Assembly: GCA_021203425.1 (NCBI GenBank)
Contig: JAJQBF010000214.1
Coordinates: 2,422-33,787, forward strand
Source: Clostridiales bacterium
GTDB lineage: Bacteria > Bacillota > Clostridia > Lachnospirales > CAG-274
DNA: 31,366 bases
Reading direction: 5' to 3'
Shown here: in pieces, positions 8,327 to 15,956 of the stretch
Layout of the letters: each line of letters begins with the position of its first letter
How positions within the stretch are numbered: position 1 is the first letter of the stretch
The notes under the pieces: generated by a model
Seen by the model: only the letters and a program-made list of their open reading frames with translations
What the model was told of the DNA's origin: nothing
Databases searched by the model: none
Program-made: the position numbers and the translations under genes

Positions 8327-8364
8327 GTTGTGATAATTTGGGGAGAGTTGGTGTAAAGCTCAGT

Positions 8365-8424
8365 GGCGGTGCCGCAGGGACCCCTCAGGCAGCCTAAGGC
8401 TGACACCTCCCCTGAAAGGGGAGG
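8365..8424 (-). repeat. GC-rich hairpin repeat, copy 1 (between rel and dtd)
   Basis: Read on the minus strand this element matches 19034-19094: a CCCCTTT..AGGGGAG hairpin, TGTCA, a short inner hairpin, CTGAGGGGT, and a tail ending GGCAC-CGCC. Here the inner hairpin is CAGCC (8390-8394) with GGCTG (8398-8402) around TAA; in the other copy it is a different but also perfect stem. Such conserved shape with changed stem sequence suggests a dispersed structured repeat. Base composition is clearly more GC-rich than the surrounding genes. I recall similar small intergenic repeats in gut Clostridia genomes, but cannot confirm the family here. Confidence 0.75.
8406..8424 (+). promoter_or_regulatory. 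dtd ribosome-binding site enclosed in a hairpin
   Basis: CCTCCCC (8406-8412) pairs perfectly with GGGGAGG (8418-8424) around the 5-base loop TGAAA. GGGGAGG is also the only good Shine-Dalgarno site for dtd, 5 bases before ATG 8430. When the hairpin forms, the site is hidden, so dtd translation may depend on ribosomes or a factor opening it. The fold and overlap are seen directly; regulation is inferred. Confidence 0.7.
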
Positions 8425-8429
8425 CTTAT

Positions 8430-8891
8430 ATGAGAGTTGTACTACAGAGAGTTAAATATTCCTCAGTTAAAATAGAAGGTAAAATTGTGGGAAAAACCGA
8501 AAATGGCTTACTTGCTCTTATAGGTATGAATAAGGGAGACAGTAAAGCGGTTTTCGACAAGATGCTTGACAAAATTACTAATTTGAGGATTTTCGAAGAC
8601 GAAAAGGGCAAGATGAATTTATCTGTCAGAGATATTGACGGCGGAATTTTGGCAGTGCCTAATTTTACACTTTATTCAAACTGCCGGCATGGCAGACGGC
8701 CCGACTTTGCGGCAGGGGCTAAGCCGGACGAGGCAAAAAAGTCATTTGAGGAATTTGTAAGCCTTCTCAAAAGCTCCTTTCCCAATACGGAAACAGGGGT
8801 TTTCGGGGCGGATATGCAGATTGAACTTTTAAACGACGGACCGATTACGATTATACTTGACAGTGATGAGCTTATGGGAGGCAAGGTATGA
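8430..8891 (+). CDS. dtd: D-aminoacyl-tRNA deacylase
   Basis: Hydrolyses D-amino acids (and glycine mischarged on tRNA-Ala) from tRNA, acting as a chirality checkpoint. It has 153 residues, typical of DTD1. The conserved C-terminal NDGPIT motif carrying the Gly-cisPro element is present near residues 131-136. The other signature, normally SQFTLY, reads PNFTLY here, followed by HGRRPDF. Position directly after rel is the standard arrangement in Bacillota. The ribosome-binding site lies in a repeat hairpin. The stop TGA overlaps the start ATG of the next gene (ATGA), which indicates coupling. Confidence 0.94.
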   Translation: MRVVLQRVKYSSVKIEGKIVGKTENGLLALIGMNKGDSKAVFDKMLDKITNLRIFEDEKGKMNLSVRDIDGGILAVPNFTLYSNCRHGRRPDFAAGAKPDEAKKSFEEFVSLLKSSFPNTETGVFGADMQIELLNDGPITIILDSDELMGGKV

Positions 8892-9514
8892 GAATTAAAA
8901 TTTTTGTTACACCGGGTATGGAAGAAAACTGCTATGTTATAATTTGTATGGAAACAAAAAAGGCAATAGTTGTTGATCCGGGGGCAGATATGCAGGAGCT
9001 TTTTGATTTTATAAAAAATGAAGATTTAACTGTAGAAGCCATTGTTTTAACCCATGCTCATTATGACCATATAGGAGGGCTTAAAAGGCTTAAGGCAGAA
9101 ACTCAAGCTCCCGTTGTCTGCGGAGAGGACGAGGCGCCTGTTCTTAAGGAGCCTAATTTAAATTTAAGCCTTATGTTCGGGGCGGAGCCTTTTTCTATGA
9201 CGGCAGACAGACTTTTAAAGGACGGCGAGGAATTTTCCTTCGGAAGTCTTAAGTTTAAAACATTGTTTACTCCCGGTCATACACAGGGGGGAATCTGCCT
9301 TTATTTTGAAGAGAAAAGTCTTTTAATAAGCGGAGATTCTCTTTTTGCTATGTCAATCGGCAGAACGGACTTCCCCGGGGGCGGCTACAGAACATTAATT
9401 AACGGTCTTAAGGAAAAGGTTATGACTCTTCCCGATGATACGGTTGTATATCCGGGACATGGTCCCAAAACAACAATAGCTGTCGAAAAAAAGCATAACC
9501 CTTATTTGGGATAA
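8888..9514 (+). CDS. MBL-fold metallo-hydrolase (glyoxalase II-like)
   Basis: A 208-residue metallo-beta-lactamase-fold hydrolase. The di-metal site motif THAHYDHIGG begins at residue 55 (H56, H58, D60, H61). Later ligands are in HTQGG, SGDSLF and PGHGPKT (H191). This short form lacks the C-terminal substrate domain of true glyoxalase II and matches the YqgX/YcbL-like group, which can act on thioesters such as S-lactoylglutathione analogues; the substrate in this organism is unknown. It overlaps dtd by four bases (ATGA) and is followed by hemZ after 12 bases, an order common in Clostridia. Confidence 0.9.
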   Translation: MRIKIFVTPGMEENCYVIICMETKKAIVVDPGADMQELFDFIKNEDLTVEAIVLTHAHYDHIGGLKRLKAETQAPVVCGEDEAPVLKEPNLNLSLMFGAEPFSMTADRLLKDGEEFSFGSLKFKTLFTPGHTQGGICLYFEEKSLLISGDSLFAMSIGRTDFPGGGYRTLINGLKEKVMTLPDDTVVYPGHGPKTTIAVEKKHNPYLG

Positions 9515-9526
9515 AGGAAAATTGCT

Positions 9527-10792
9527 ATGGATTATTTTATAAAGGGACACAGCTTTGCCGATGATATAATTTCTATTTTACAGCTTTTCTACCCTAACGG
9601 CACATATGTTCGGGTTGAAGAGGTAAGCGAAAATTGTGTTATATCTTCTGTTTTTGAAAATAAAATATATACAGCCCTTATTTTGGAAGGGCGGAAAATA
9701 AACTCGGCGGAAAGCCCTCTGCCTGAGGATAAGGCGGAGCTTAAAAAGCAGTTAAAGCTGAGTCTTTTTAATCTTCTTATGGGGCACTATAAAATTCCTC
9801 TGCCTTGGGGCGCTTTAACAAGGGTAAGACCGGCTAAACTTGTGACAAAGCTAAAATGTGAAAATCACAGTGAGGAAGAAATAAGAAAAATACTTAAAGA
9901 GGAATATTTTGTAAGAGATGATAAAATAAAGCTTTGTATGAATGTTTCCGCTCGCGAGGAAAAACTTCTTAAGGGGAGTAATCCCGATTCGGTGGGTTTA
10001 TATATAGGAATTCCTTTCTGCCCCACACGCTGTCTTTACTGTTCCTTTACTTCCTATCCTTTGGATAAATATAAGGGAAAAATCGACAGCTATCTTGACT
10101 GCCTTGAAAAGGAAATGGAGTTTTGCGGAAGAAATTTAAAAGACACACCTATAGAATCCATTTATATAGGGGGTGGAACACCTACCTCTTTAGATGAAAA
10201 CAGGCTTGAAAGACTTTTGACGGCTGTTGAAAGAAATTTTGAAAAGCCTTTGGAGTTTACAGTCGAGGCAGGCAGACCGGACACAATTACAAAAGAAAAG
10301 CTGGAAATTCTGAAAAATCACAATATTGACAGAATATCCATAAATCCACAGACTTTAAATGACAAAACTTTGGAGCTTATCGGCAGAGAGCATAAAACAG
10401 AGGATTTTTACAGAGCCTTTGATATGGCAAGAGCCGCCGGCATAGGTCACATAAACTGTGATATTATTTTGGGTCTGCCGGGAGAAGATGAGGAAGATGT
10501 TATAAATACATTCGAAGGTATTAAAAAGTTGTCCCCCGAAAGCCTGACTGTTCATACTCTGGCTGTTAAAAGGGCGTCACGTCTTAAGGAAACTTTGGAA
10601 AGCTATAATCTTGCGGATTTTCACCTTATGGACAGGCTTTTAAGTCTTTCGGCAAAGTATACGGCTGAAATGGGTTTAAGCCCCTATTATATGTACCGCC
10701 AAAAAAATATGGTGGGCAATTTCGAAAACGTAAGCTACTACAAGCCGGGGCACGAGTGTATTTACAACATACAGATTATGGAGGAAACATAA
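9527..10792 (+). CDS. hemZ: HemZ-type radical SAM protein, truncated by an in-frame stop
   Basis: A radical SAM protein of the HemZ (coproporphyrinogen dehydrogenase-like) family, relatives of HemN/HemW. The 4Fe-4S motif C-x3-C-x2-C is at C165, C169 and C172 (CPTRCLYC), followed by the SAM-binding GGGTPT motif. The N-terminal extension before the radical SAM core is a HemZ feature. The reading frame ends at TAA 10790-10792 after NIQIMEET, exactly where relatives continue with Q and a T-I-I-A segment, and the same frame continues open for 51 codons. The truncated product has 421 residues; the uninterrupted one would have about 473. It may be nonfunctional, partly active, or the stop may be an assembly error. 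No other heme-synthesis gene is nearby, so the true substrate is uncertain. Confidence 0.88.
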   Translation: MDYFIKGHSFADDIISILQLFYPNGTYVRVEEVSENCVISSVFENKIYTALILEGRKINSAESPLPEDKAELKKQLKLSLFNLLMGHYKIPLPWGALTRVRPAKLVTKLKCENHSEEEIRKILKEEYFVRDDKIKLCMNVSAREEKLLKGSNPDSVGLYIGIPFCPTRCLYCSFTSYPLDKYKGKIDSYLDCLEKEMEFCGRNLKDTPIESIYIGGGTPTSLDENRLERLLTAVERNFEKPLEFTVEAGRPDTITKEKLEILKNHNIDRISINPQTLNDKTLELIGREHKTEDFYRAFDMARAAGIGHINCDIILGLPGEDEEDVINTFEGIKKLSPESLTVHTLAVKRASRLKETLESYNLADFHLMDRLLSLSAKYTAEMGLSPYYMYRQKNMVGNFENVSYYKPGHECIYNIQIMEET

Positions 10793-10948
10793 ACCATAAT
10801 TGCTATGGGCTGTGGCGGTTCAACAAAAACCGTTGACAGAGAACAAAACAGAATAGAGAGAATATTTAACGTCAAAAGCGTTGATGACTATATAACAAGA
10901 ATCGATAAAATGATTGACAGAAAGAAAAAAGGACTTTCTTGGAAATAG
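10793..10948 (+). pseudogene. hemZ: 3' remainder of hemZ downstream of the in-frame TAA
   Basis: Read in the hemZ frame, the 51 codons after the TAA encode TIIAMGCGGSTKTVD and onward to NRIERIFNVKSVDDYI, ending at TAG 10946-10948. This matches the expected end of HemZ-family proteins, in which a glutamine codon would stand at the TAA. A single C-to-T change (CAA to TAA) would explain the break; no frameshift is needed. It contains no good start site of its own. The hisS ribosome-binding site overlaps the final TAG, which suggests this was the original gene end. Confidence 0.8.
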
Positions 10949-10958
10949 GAGGACTGAA

Positions 10959-12281
10959 ATGAACAATAAGGTAACACCCAAAATTTTGCCGGGTTTTATG
11001 GAACTTTTGCCCGATGAGCAAATTCTTTTTAACAAAATTAAAGACACCATAAGAGAGGTTTATGAAAGTTTCGGCTTTTTGCCCCTCGATACGGCGACTA
11101 TAGAATATTCCGAGGTACTTTTAGCTAAGGCAGGAGGGGAAACGGAAAAGCAGATTTACCACTTTAATAAAGGCGATAATGACTTATCCCTTCGCTTTGA
11201 CTTAACCGTACCCTTAGCAAGATATGTAGCACAGCACGCTAATGACCTTGTTTTTCCCTTTAAGCGCTATCAAATTAGCAAGGTTTTCAGAGGGGAAAGG
11301 CCTCAAAAGGGCAGATTCAGAGAGTTTTATCAGTGCGATATTGACATAATAGGAAATGAAAGCCTTAATCTTGTCTATGATGCGGAGATGCCGGCGGTTA
11401 TCTATAATGTTTTCAAAAAGCTTGAAATAGGCAGCTTTACCATAAAGCTTAACAACAGAAAGATTTTAAACGGCTTTTTTGAGGCTATAGGTCTTAAGGA
11501 GCAAACTGCCGAGGTTTTGAGAATTATAGATAAAATCGAAAAAATCGGCGAAGAAAATGTAAAGGCGGAGCTTTTAAAGCTTGGGGCAGACAGCGGTGCC
11601 GTTGATAAAATTATGGACTTTGTGGGAACAAAGGGAACCAACGCCGAAAAGCTTGAAAGACTTAAAAACCTCGGTGTTGAAAGTGAAAAATACAACGAGG
11701 GCATAGAGGAGCTTGAAAAGGTTTTAAGCTATATTCGTATGTTCGGTGTTGAAGAAGAGGCTTTCCAAATCGAGCTTACAATAGCCAGAGGGCTTGACTA
11801 CTATACAGGCACTGTTTACGAAACTGTTTTAAACGACTATCCTTCACTGGGAAGTGTATGCAGCGGCGGAAGATATGAAAACTTAGCCGAATATTATACA
11901 AAGCAGAAACTGCCCGGGGTTGGGGTTTCTATAGGCTTAACAAGACTTTTTTCACAGTTAAGAGAAAACAAAATTATAGAAACCGGTTCAAAAACACTTG
12001 TGAAGGCTCTTGTTCTTCCTGTGGACGAAAGTTGTGTTGAAGTTTCAATAAAAACGGCAGGTCTTATAAGAAACAAGGGAGTTGTTTCAGACGTTTATTA
12101 CGGCGGAAAGGGTATGAAACAAAAGATGAAATATGCTAACCGCTGCGGTATTCCCTATGTTGTTATAATAGGGGAAAACGAGGTTAAAGAGGGTGTCGTC
12201 GCCCTTAAAAATATGAATACGGGAGAACAGCAGACTGTTTCTGTTAAAGAGGCAGCTGGTATAATAAAAGGAGATAAATAA
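10959..12281 (+). CDS. hisS: Histidine-tRNA ligase
   Basis: Charges tRNA-His with histidine. The 440-residue class II synthetase shows motif 2 in FRGERPQKGRFREFYQCD, the histidine-A motif ARGLDYYTGTVYE and a C-terminal anticodon-binding domain. I start it at ATG 10959 because AGGAGG at 10947-10952 is 6 bases upstream and the protein then begins with the family-like KILPGFMELLPDEQ; the longer ORF from 10914 would run through the end of hemZ. It is followed by aspS one base after the stop, the usual hisS-aspS pair in Bacillota. No T-box leader is visible, so control must come from the upstream operon promoter. Confidence 0.96.
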   Translation: MNNKVTPKILPGFMELLPDEQILFNKIKDTIREVYESFGFLPLDTATIEYSEVLLAKAGGETEKQIYHFNKGDNDLSLRFDLTVPLARYVAQHANDLVFPFKRYQISKVFRGERPQKGRFREFYQCDIDIIGNESLNLVYDAEMPAVIYNVFKKLEIGSFTIKLNNRKILNGFFEAIGLKEQTAEVLRIIDKIEKIGEENVKAELLKLGADSGAVDKIMDFVGTKGTNAEKLERLKNLGVESEKYNEGIEELEKVLSYIRMFGVEEEAFQIELTIARGLDYYTGTVYETVLNDYPSLGSVCSGGRYENLAEYYTKQKLPGVGVSIGLTRLFSQLRENKIIETGSKTLVKALVLPVDESCVEVSIKTAGLIRNKGVVSDVYYGGKGMKQKMKYANRCGIPYVVIIGENEVKEGVVALKNMNTGEQQTVSVKEAAGIIKGDK

Positions 12282-12282
12282 A

Positions 12283-14076
12283 ATGGCAGAATTAATGCAG
12301 GGGATAAAAAGAACAGTATACTGCGGAGAGGTAACAGAGGCTCTTGCAGGCAGGAGTGTAACGGTTATGGGCTGGGTTCAGCGTAAAAGAGAAATGGGTC
12401 CTTTTACCTTTATACTTTTAAGAGACAGAATGGGAATTGTTCAGGTTGTTGTTGATGAAAGCTGTTCAGATGAAATAAAGGCAAAAACAAAGGACGTTAA
12501 AGGCGAATATGTTTTGGGTATTGTGGGAACCGTTAATTTAAGAACGGAAAATAACATAAACGCTAAAATGAAAACGGGAAAGGTTGAAATTGCCGTTTCC
12601 GAAATGAGAATTTTAAACGAATCCGAAACACCGCCTTTCCAGATTGAGGAAAGCGTAAACGTAAGCACCGAGCTTCGTTTAAAATACAGATATTTGGATC
12701 TTCGCCGCCCCAATATGGCTAAGAATCTCATTTTAAGACACAAAACCTGTCAAGTTGTAAGAAACTTTTTGACGGAAGAGGGCTTTATTGAAATAGAAAC
12801 ACCTATGCTTACAAAGTCAACCCCCGAGGGCGCAAGAGACTATCTTGTTCCCAGCAGGGTTCACCCGGGAAATTTTTATGCTTTGCCCCAGTCACCACAG
12901 CTTTTCAAACAGCTGCTTATGGTGTCGGGCTTTGATAAATATTTCCAGATTGTAAAGTGTTTCAGAGATGAAGACTTAAGAGCCGACAGACAGCCTGAGT
13001 TTACACAGATTGATATGGAACTTAGCTTTGTTGAGGCAGAAGACGTTATGAGCGTAAACGAAAGGCTTATTAAAAAGGTATTTAAAGAACTTAAGGGCAT
13101 CGACCTTGAAACACCCTTTATCCGTATGCCTTGGCAGGAGGCTATGGATCGTTTCGGCTCTGATAAGCCGGATATCCGTTTCGGAATGGAATTACAGGAT
13201 ATAACAGACCTTGTTAAGGATATCGACTTTATGGTATTTAAGGGTGCAATTGACAACGGTGGCTCAGTAAGATGCATTGTTGCCGAGGGCTGCGGTTCTA
13301 TGCCCAGAAAGAAGATTGACAGTCTTGTTGACGTGGCTAAAACCTACGGCGCAAAGGGGCTTGCCTGGATAAACGTTCAGGAAAAGGGCTTTAAGACAAC
13401 TATTTCAAAATTCTTTACTGAAGAGCAGATTAAGGAAATAGCAGACCACGTCGGCGCAAAGGTCGGAGACTTAATTCTTATCTGTGCCGACAAAAATAAG
13501 GTTGTTTGGGACGCTTTGGGCGCTCTTCGTCTTGAAGTAGCCGAAAGACTGGGCTTGCTTAACAATAATGAATATAAATTCCTTTGGGTAACGGAGTTCC
13601 CTCTTTTCGAATATTCGGAAGAAGAACAGCGTTACGTTGCTATGCACCACCCCTTTACCTCACCTATGGACGAGGACTTGGACAAGCTTGAAACAGAGCC
13701 GCAAAACGTAAGGGCTAAGGCTTACGATATGGTTTTAAACGGCTGTGAGCTGGGCGGCGGTTCCATAAGAATTTATTCGAGGGATATTCAGAACACTATG
13801 TTTAAGTGTTTAGGCTTTACCCCCGAAGACGCACAGGAGCGTTTCGGTTTCCTTCTTGATGCTTTTAAATACGGAGCACCCCCTCACGGCGGACTGGCTT
13901 TCGGTCTTGACAGAATGATTATGCTTATGACAGGAGCCGACAGTATAAGAGACGTTATTGCCTTCCCGAAGGTAAAAGATGCGTCCTGTCTTTTAACAGA
14001 CACCCCCAATATTGTAGAACAGAATCAGCTTGATGAATTAGGGCTTATTCTTAAAGACAGAGATGAGGAAAATTGA
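12283..14076 (+). CDS. aspS: Aspartate-tRNA ligase
   Basis: Charges tRNA-Asp with aspartate. The 597-residue length and domain order (N-terminal OB-fold anticodon domain, class II catalytic core, GAD insertion) are those of the bacterial-type enzyme. Visible motifs are RYLDLRRP, FRDEDLRADRQPEFTQID (motif 2) and GLAFGLDRMIMLMTG (motif 3) followed by RDVIAFPK. AAGGAGA at 12268-12274, inside the end of hisS, is 8 bases upstream. Whether it also charges tRNA-Asn cannot be told from the sequence alone; gatCAB and asnS are not in the window. Confidence 0.96.
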   Translation: MAELMQGIKRTVYCGEVTEALAGRSVTVMGWVQRKREMGPFTFILLRDRMGIVQVVVDESCSDEIKAKTKDVKGEYVLGIVGTVNLRTENNINAKMKTGKVEIAVSEMRILNESETPPFQIEESVNVSTELRLKYRYLDLRRPNMAKNLILRHKTCQVVRNFLTEEGFIEIETPMLTKSTPEGARDYLVPSRVHPGNFYALPQSPQLFKQLLMVSGFDKYFQIVKCFRDEDLRADRQPEFTQIDMELSFVEAEDVMSVNERLIKKVFKELKGIDLETPFIRMPWQEAMDRFGSDKPDIRFGMELQDITDLVKDIDFMVFKGAIDNGGSVRCIVAEGCGSMPRKKIDSLVDVAKTYGAKGLAWINVQEKGFKTTISKFFTEEQIKEIADHVGAKVGDLILICADKNKVVWDALGALRLEVAERLGLLNNNEYKFLWVTEFPLFEYSEEEQRYVAMHHPFTSPMDEDLDKLETEPQNVRAKAYDMVLNGCELGGGSIRIYSRDIQNTMFKCLGFTPEDAQERFGFLLDAFKYGAPPHGGLAFGLDRMIMLMTGADSIRDVIAFPKVKDASCLLTDTPNIVEQNQLDELGLILKDRDEEN

Positions 14077-15404
14077 CATATAATTATAATGAGGCTGTGA
14101 AATATCTTGAAGGCGCTGCCCTTTTAGGCTCAAAACATGGACTTTCCGATTTGGAGGGTTTGCTTTGGCTTATGGGCAGCCCCGAAAAGGGCTTAAATAT
14201 AATTCATACGGCAGGAACAAACGGCAAAGGCTCTTTTTGTGCCTATACGGAGAGTATTCTTCGTGAGGCAGGCTATAGCGTAGGTGTGTTTACATCTCCC
14301 CATCTTATTAAATATAACGAGAGGTTCAGCCTAAACGGAGAGGATATAAGCGACGAAGAGCTTGCAGCAGAGGTTTTTTACGTAAAAAACAAAGTTGAAG
14401 AATATTTCGGCGGAAAGAACGAATGGTTTTCATTTTTCGAAATTATGACCGCAGTCTGTTTTTCTTACTTTTCAAAAAAGAAACCTGATTTTCTTATTTT
14501 GGAAACAGGCTTGGGAGGACGGCTTGACTCAACAAACACAGTTAAAAATCCACTCTATACGGCGATTATGAAAATTGACCTGGACCATACTGAATTTTTG
14601 GGAAATACTATAGAGGAAATTGCGGCGGAAAAAGGCGGAATTATAAAGCCGAACCGCCCCTGTGTACTCTATCCCCGCCAACCTTCGGCATATCCTGTTA
14701 TTAAACAAATTGCCGAAGAGAAAAATTCAAGGCTTTTTTACAGTGAAAGTATAGACTTAAATATTTTAAACTCCGATTACGACGGTATTGTTTTTGACAT
14801 AGAAACGGAATATTTTAAATATAAGGCGCTTTGCTCAAAAATGGCAGGGCTTTATCAGCCCGGAAATATTGCCGCTGTTTTGACAGGGGTTGAAATTCTT
14901 AAGGATTTAGGGTATGATATAAACAAAGAGGCTGTTTACAGGGGAGTTGAAAAGGCTAAAATAAGGGGGAGAATGGACGTTGTCTCAAAAGACCCTTTGA
15001 TTATTTTAGACGGCGCCCACAATATGAACGCAGGGACTGAATTTTCGGCTTATCTTAAGTCGGTGGGAAACAGATACGGCAAAATCACTCTTGTTACAGG
15101 GGTTTTGGCAGACAAAAATCCCGTTCCCCTTATAGAAAAGCTTTCCGAAAACGCAGACAGGGTTATACTTACGATGCCCCCTTCGAAAAGAGCCTTTAAT
15201 CCCAATCCGGCTGAAATAAGCCTTAATAAGGAAACCTATTATATAAACGAGCCGAAAGCCGCCCTTGAAAAGGCTTTGAGCTTTAATGACGGAGCCGTTT
15301 TTGTAACAGGCTCACTCTATCTTATAGGGGAAGTAATGAATATCATAAACAGAGGGAAGGGAAAATTAAATGATAGATTTGAAAAAGGAAATAGAAAAAT
15401 ATAA
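14073..15404 (+). CDS. folC: Bifunctional folylpolyglutamate/dihydrofolate synthase
   Basis: Adds glutamate residues to folates, and in many bacteria also to dihydropteroate. The 443-residue Mur-ligase-fold protein shows the P-loop HTAGTNGKGS, then FTSPHLIKYNERF, ETGLGGRLDSTN, the DHTEFLGNT region with AAEKGGIIKP, and DGAHN at the start of the C-terminal domain. The likely start is TTG 14073, overlapping the aspS stop by four bases, with GAGG four bases upstream; the resulting MTYNYNEAVKYL matches the family start, whereas the next in-frame GTG would remove part of the first helix. Folate products feed the PurN step encoded downstream. Confidence 0.93.
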   Translation: MTYNYNEAVKYLEGAALLGSKHGLSDLEGLLWLMGSPEKGLNIIHTAGTNGKGSFCAYTESILREAGYSVGVFTSPHLIKYNERFSLNGEDISDEELAAEVFYVKNKVEEYFGGKNEWFSFFEIMTAVCFSYFSKKKPDFLILETGLGGRLDSTNTVKNPLYTAIMKIDLDHTEFLGNTIEEIAAEKGGIIKPNRPCVLYPRQPSAYPVIKQIAEEKNSRLFYSESIDLNILNSDYDGIVFDIETEYFKYKALCSKMAGLYQPGNIAAVLTGVEILKDLGYDINKEAVYRGVEKAKIRGRMDVVSKDPLIILDGAHNMNAGTEFSAYLKSVGNRYGKITLVTGVLADKNPVPLIEKLSENADRVILTMPPSKRAFNPNPAEISLNKETYYINEPKAALEKALSFNDGAVFVTGSLYLIGEVMNIINRGKGKLNDRFEKGNRKI

Positions 15405-15501
15405 ACCCGTTTTGGAAATAGACGGTATTGAAGACGATATAAACAATAATGATGTTGAGGATATTATGGATTTGATTGAGATGCTTGAAAACAGAGAGTA
15501 A
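15370..15501 (+). CDS. Small acidic protein of unknown function
   Basis: A 43-residue frame starting at ATG 15370 inside the end of folC (35-base overlap), with a purine-rich GAGGGAAGGG region about 8-10 bases upstream. The protein is acidic and helical in character, with IDGIEDDINNNDVED followed by IMDLIEMLENRE. I recognise no family. The good start site, the stop just before the next gene's ribosome-binding site and the codon use like its neighbours favour a real gene. Confidence 0.55.
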   Translation: MIDLKKEIEKYKPVLEIDGIEDDINNNDVEDIMDLIEMLENRE

Positions 15502-15519
15502 GAGAGGAAGTTTTGAATT

Positions 15520-15936
15520 ATGGAACACAGTATGAACGATATATCAATATACAGATATAACAGCTGCGGAGAAACCTTACATTCTGCTGAAATTATGCAC
15601 AGTAAGGGAAGATATGTGACTTCCCTTGACCGCAGTTTTTTCTCTCTTTTTAATGGAGTTAGGGCAATAATTGCCTTTGATGGCATTGAAAGCATAGATC
15701 ACAGCGAGGTTACGGACTATTTTATACAAAATTATGTAAAGGAAAATGAAATTTTTGCAGATGAAACAGCGAAGTGGCTTGCGGAGGCTGTGGAAAGCAA
15801 GGAAAAGGAAGCTTGGCTTGACTTTTATTATCCTTCGGAAGAAGAGAACATGACACAAATAAAGAGAGCTAAGGCTTTTAAAGCAGAAGTTCAAAAGTAT
15901 TTAATATCAAAGGGAATATTGGAAGATAAGAATTAA
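15520..15936 (+). CDS. Hypothetical protein, 138 residues
   Basis: A soluble, mixed-charge protein with no signal peptide or membrane helix. Features that stand out are CGETLHSAEIMHSKGRY near the start, the central FNGVRAIIAFDGIESIDHSEV and a helical C-terminal half rich in E and K. I do not recognise a family. GAGG lies 12 bases before ATG 15520, a slightly long spacing; a second in-frame ATG at 15532 is a possible alternative start. The gene is 18 bases after the 43-codon frame and 20 bases before the TPR gene, so it is part of the same transcript. A role linked to translation, folate or purine metabolism is only guilt by association. Confidence 0.7.
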   Translation: MEHSMNDISIYRYNSCGETLHSAEIMHSKGRYVTSLDRSFFSLFNGVRAIIAFDGIESIDHSEVTDYFIQNYVKENEIFADETAKWLAEAVESKEKEAWLDFYYPSEEENMTQIKRAKAFKAEVQKYLISKGILEDKN

Positions 15937-15956
15937 TTTTATGGAGGTATAAGACT

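Noticed and set aside
10790..10792. Recoding of the hemZ stop as selenocysteine or pyrrolysine
   Set aside because: The codon is TAA, whereas those use TGA and TAG, and other genes here end normally at TAA. A nonsense change or base error is simpler.
10914..10958. Upstream start for hisS
   Set aside because: It would translate the end of hemZ in another frame; AGGAGG is correctly placed only for ATG 10959.
10949..12290. T-box riboswitch for hisS and aspS
   Set aside because: There is no intergenic room: hisS starts 10 bases after the old hemZ stop and aspS one base after hisS.
12876..13277. 133-residue minus-strand frame inside aspS
   Set aside because: It is a shadow of the strongly conserved aspS catalytic domain.
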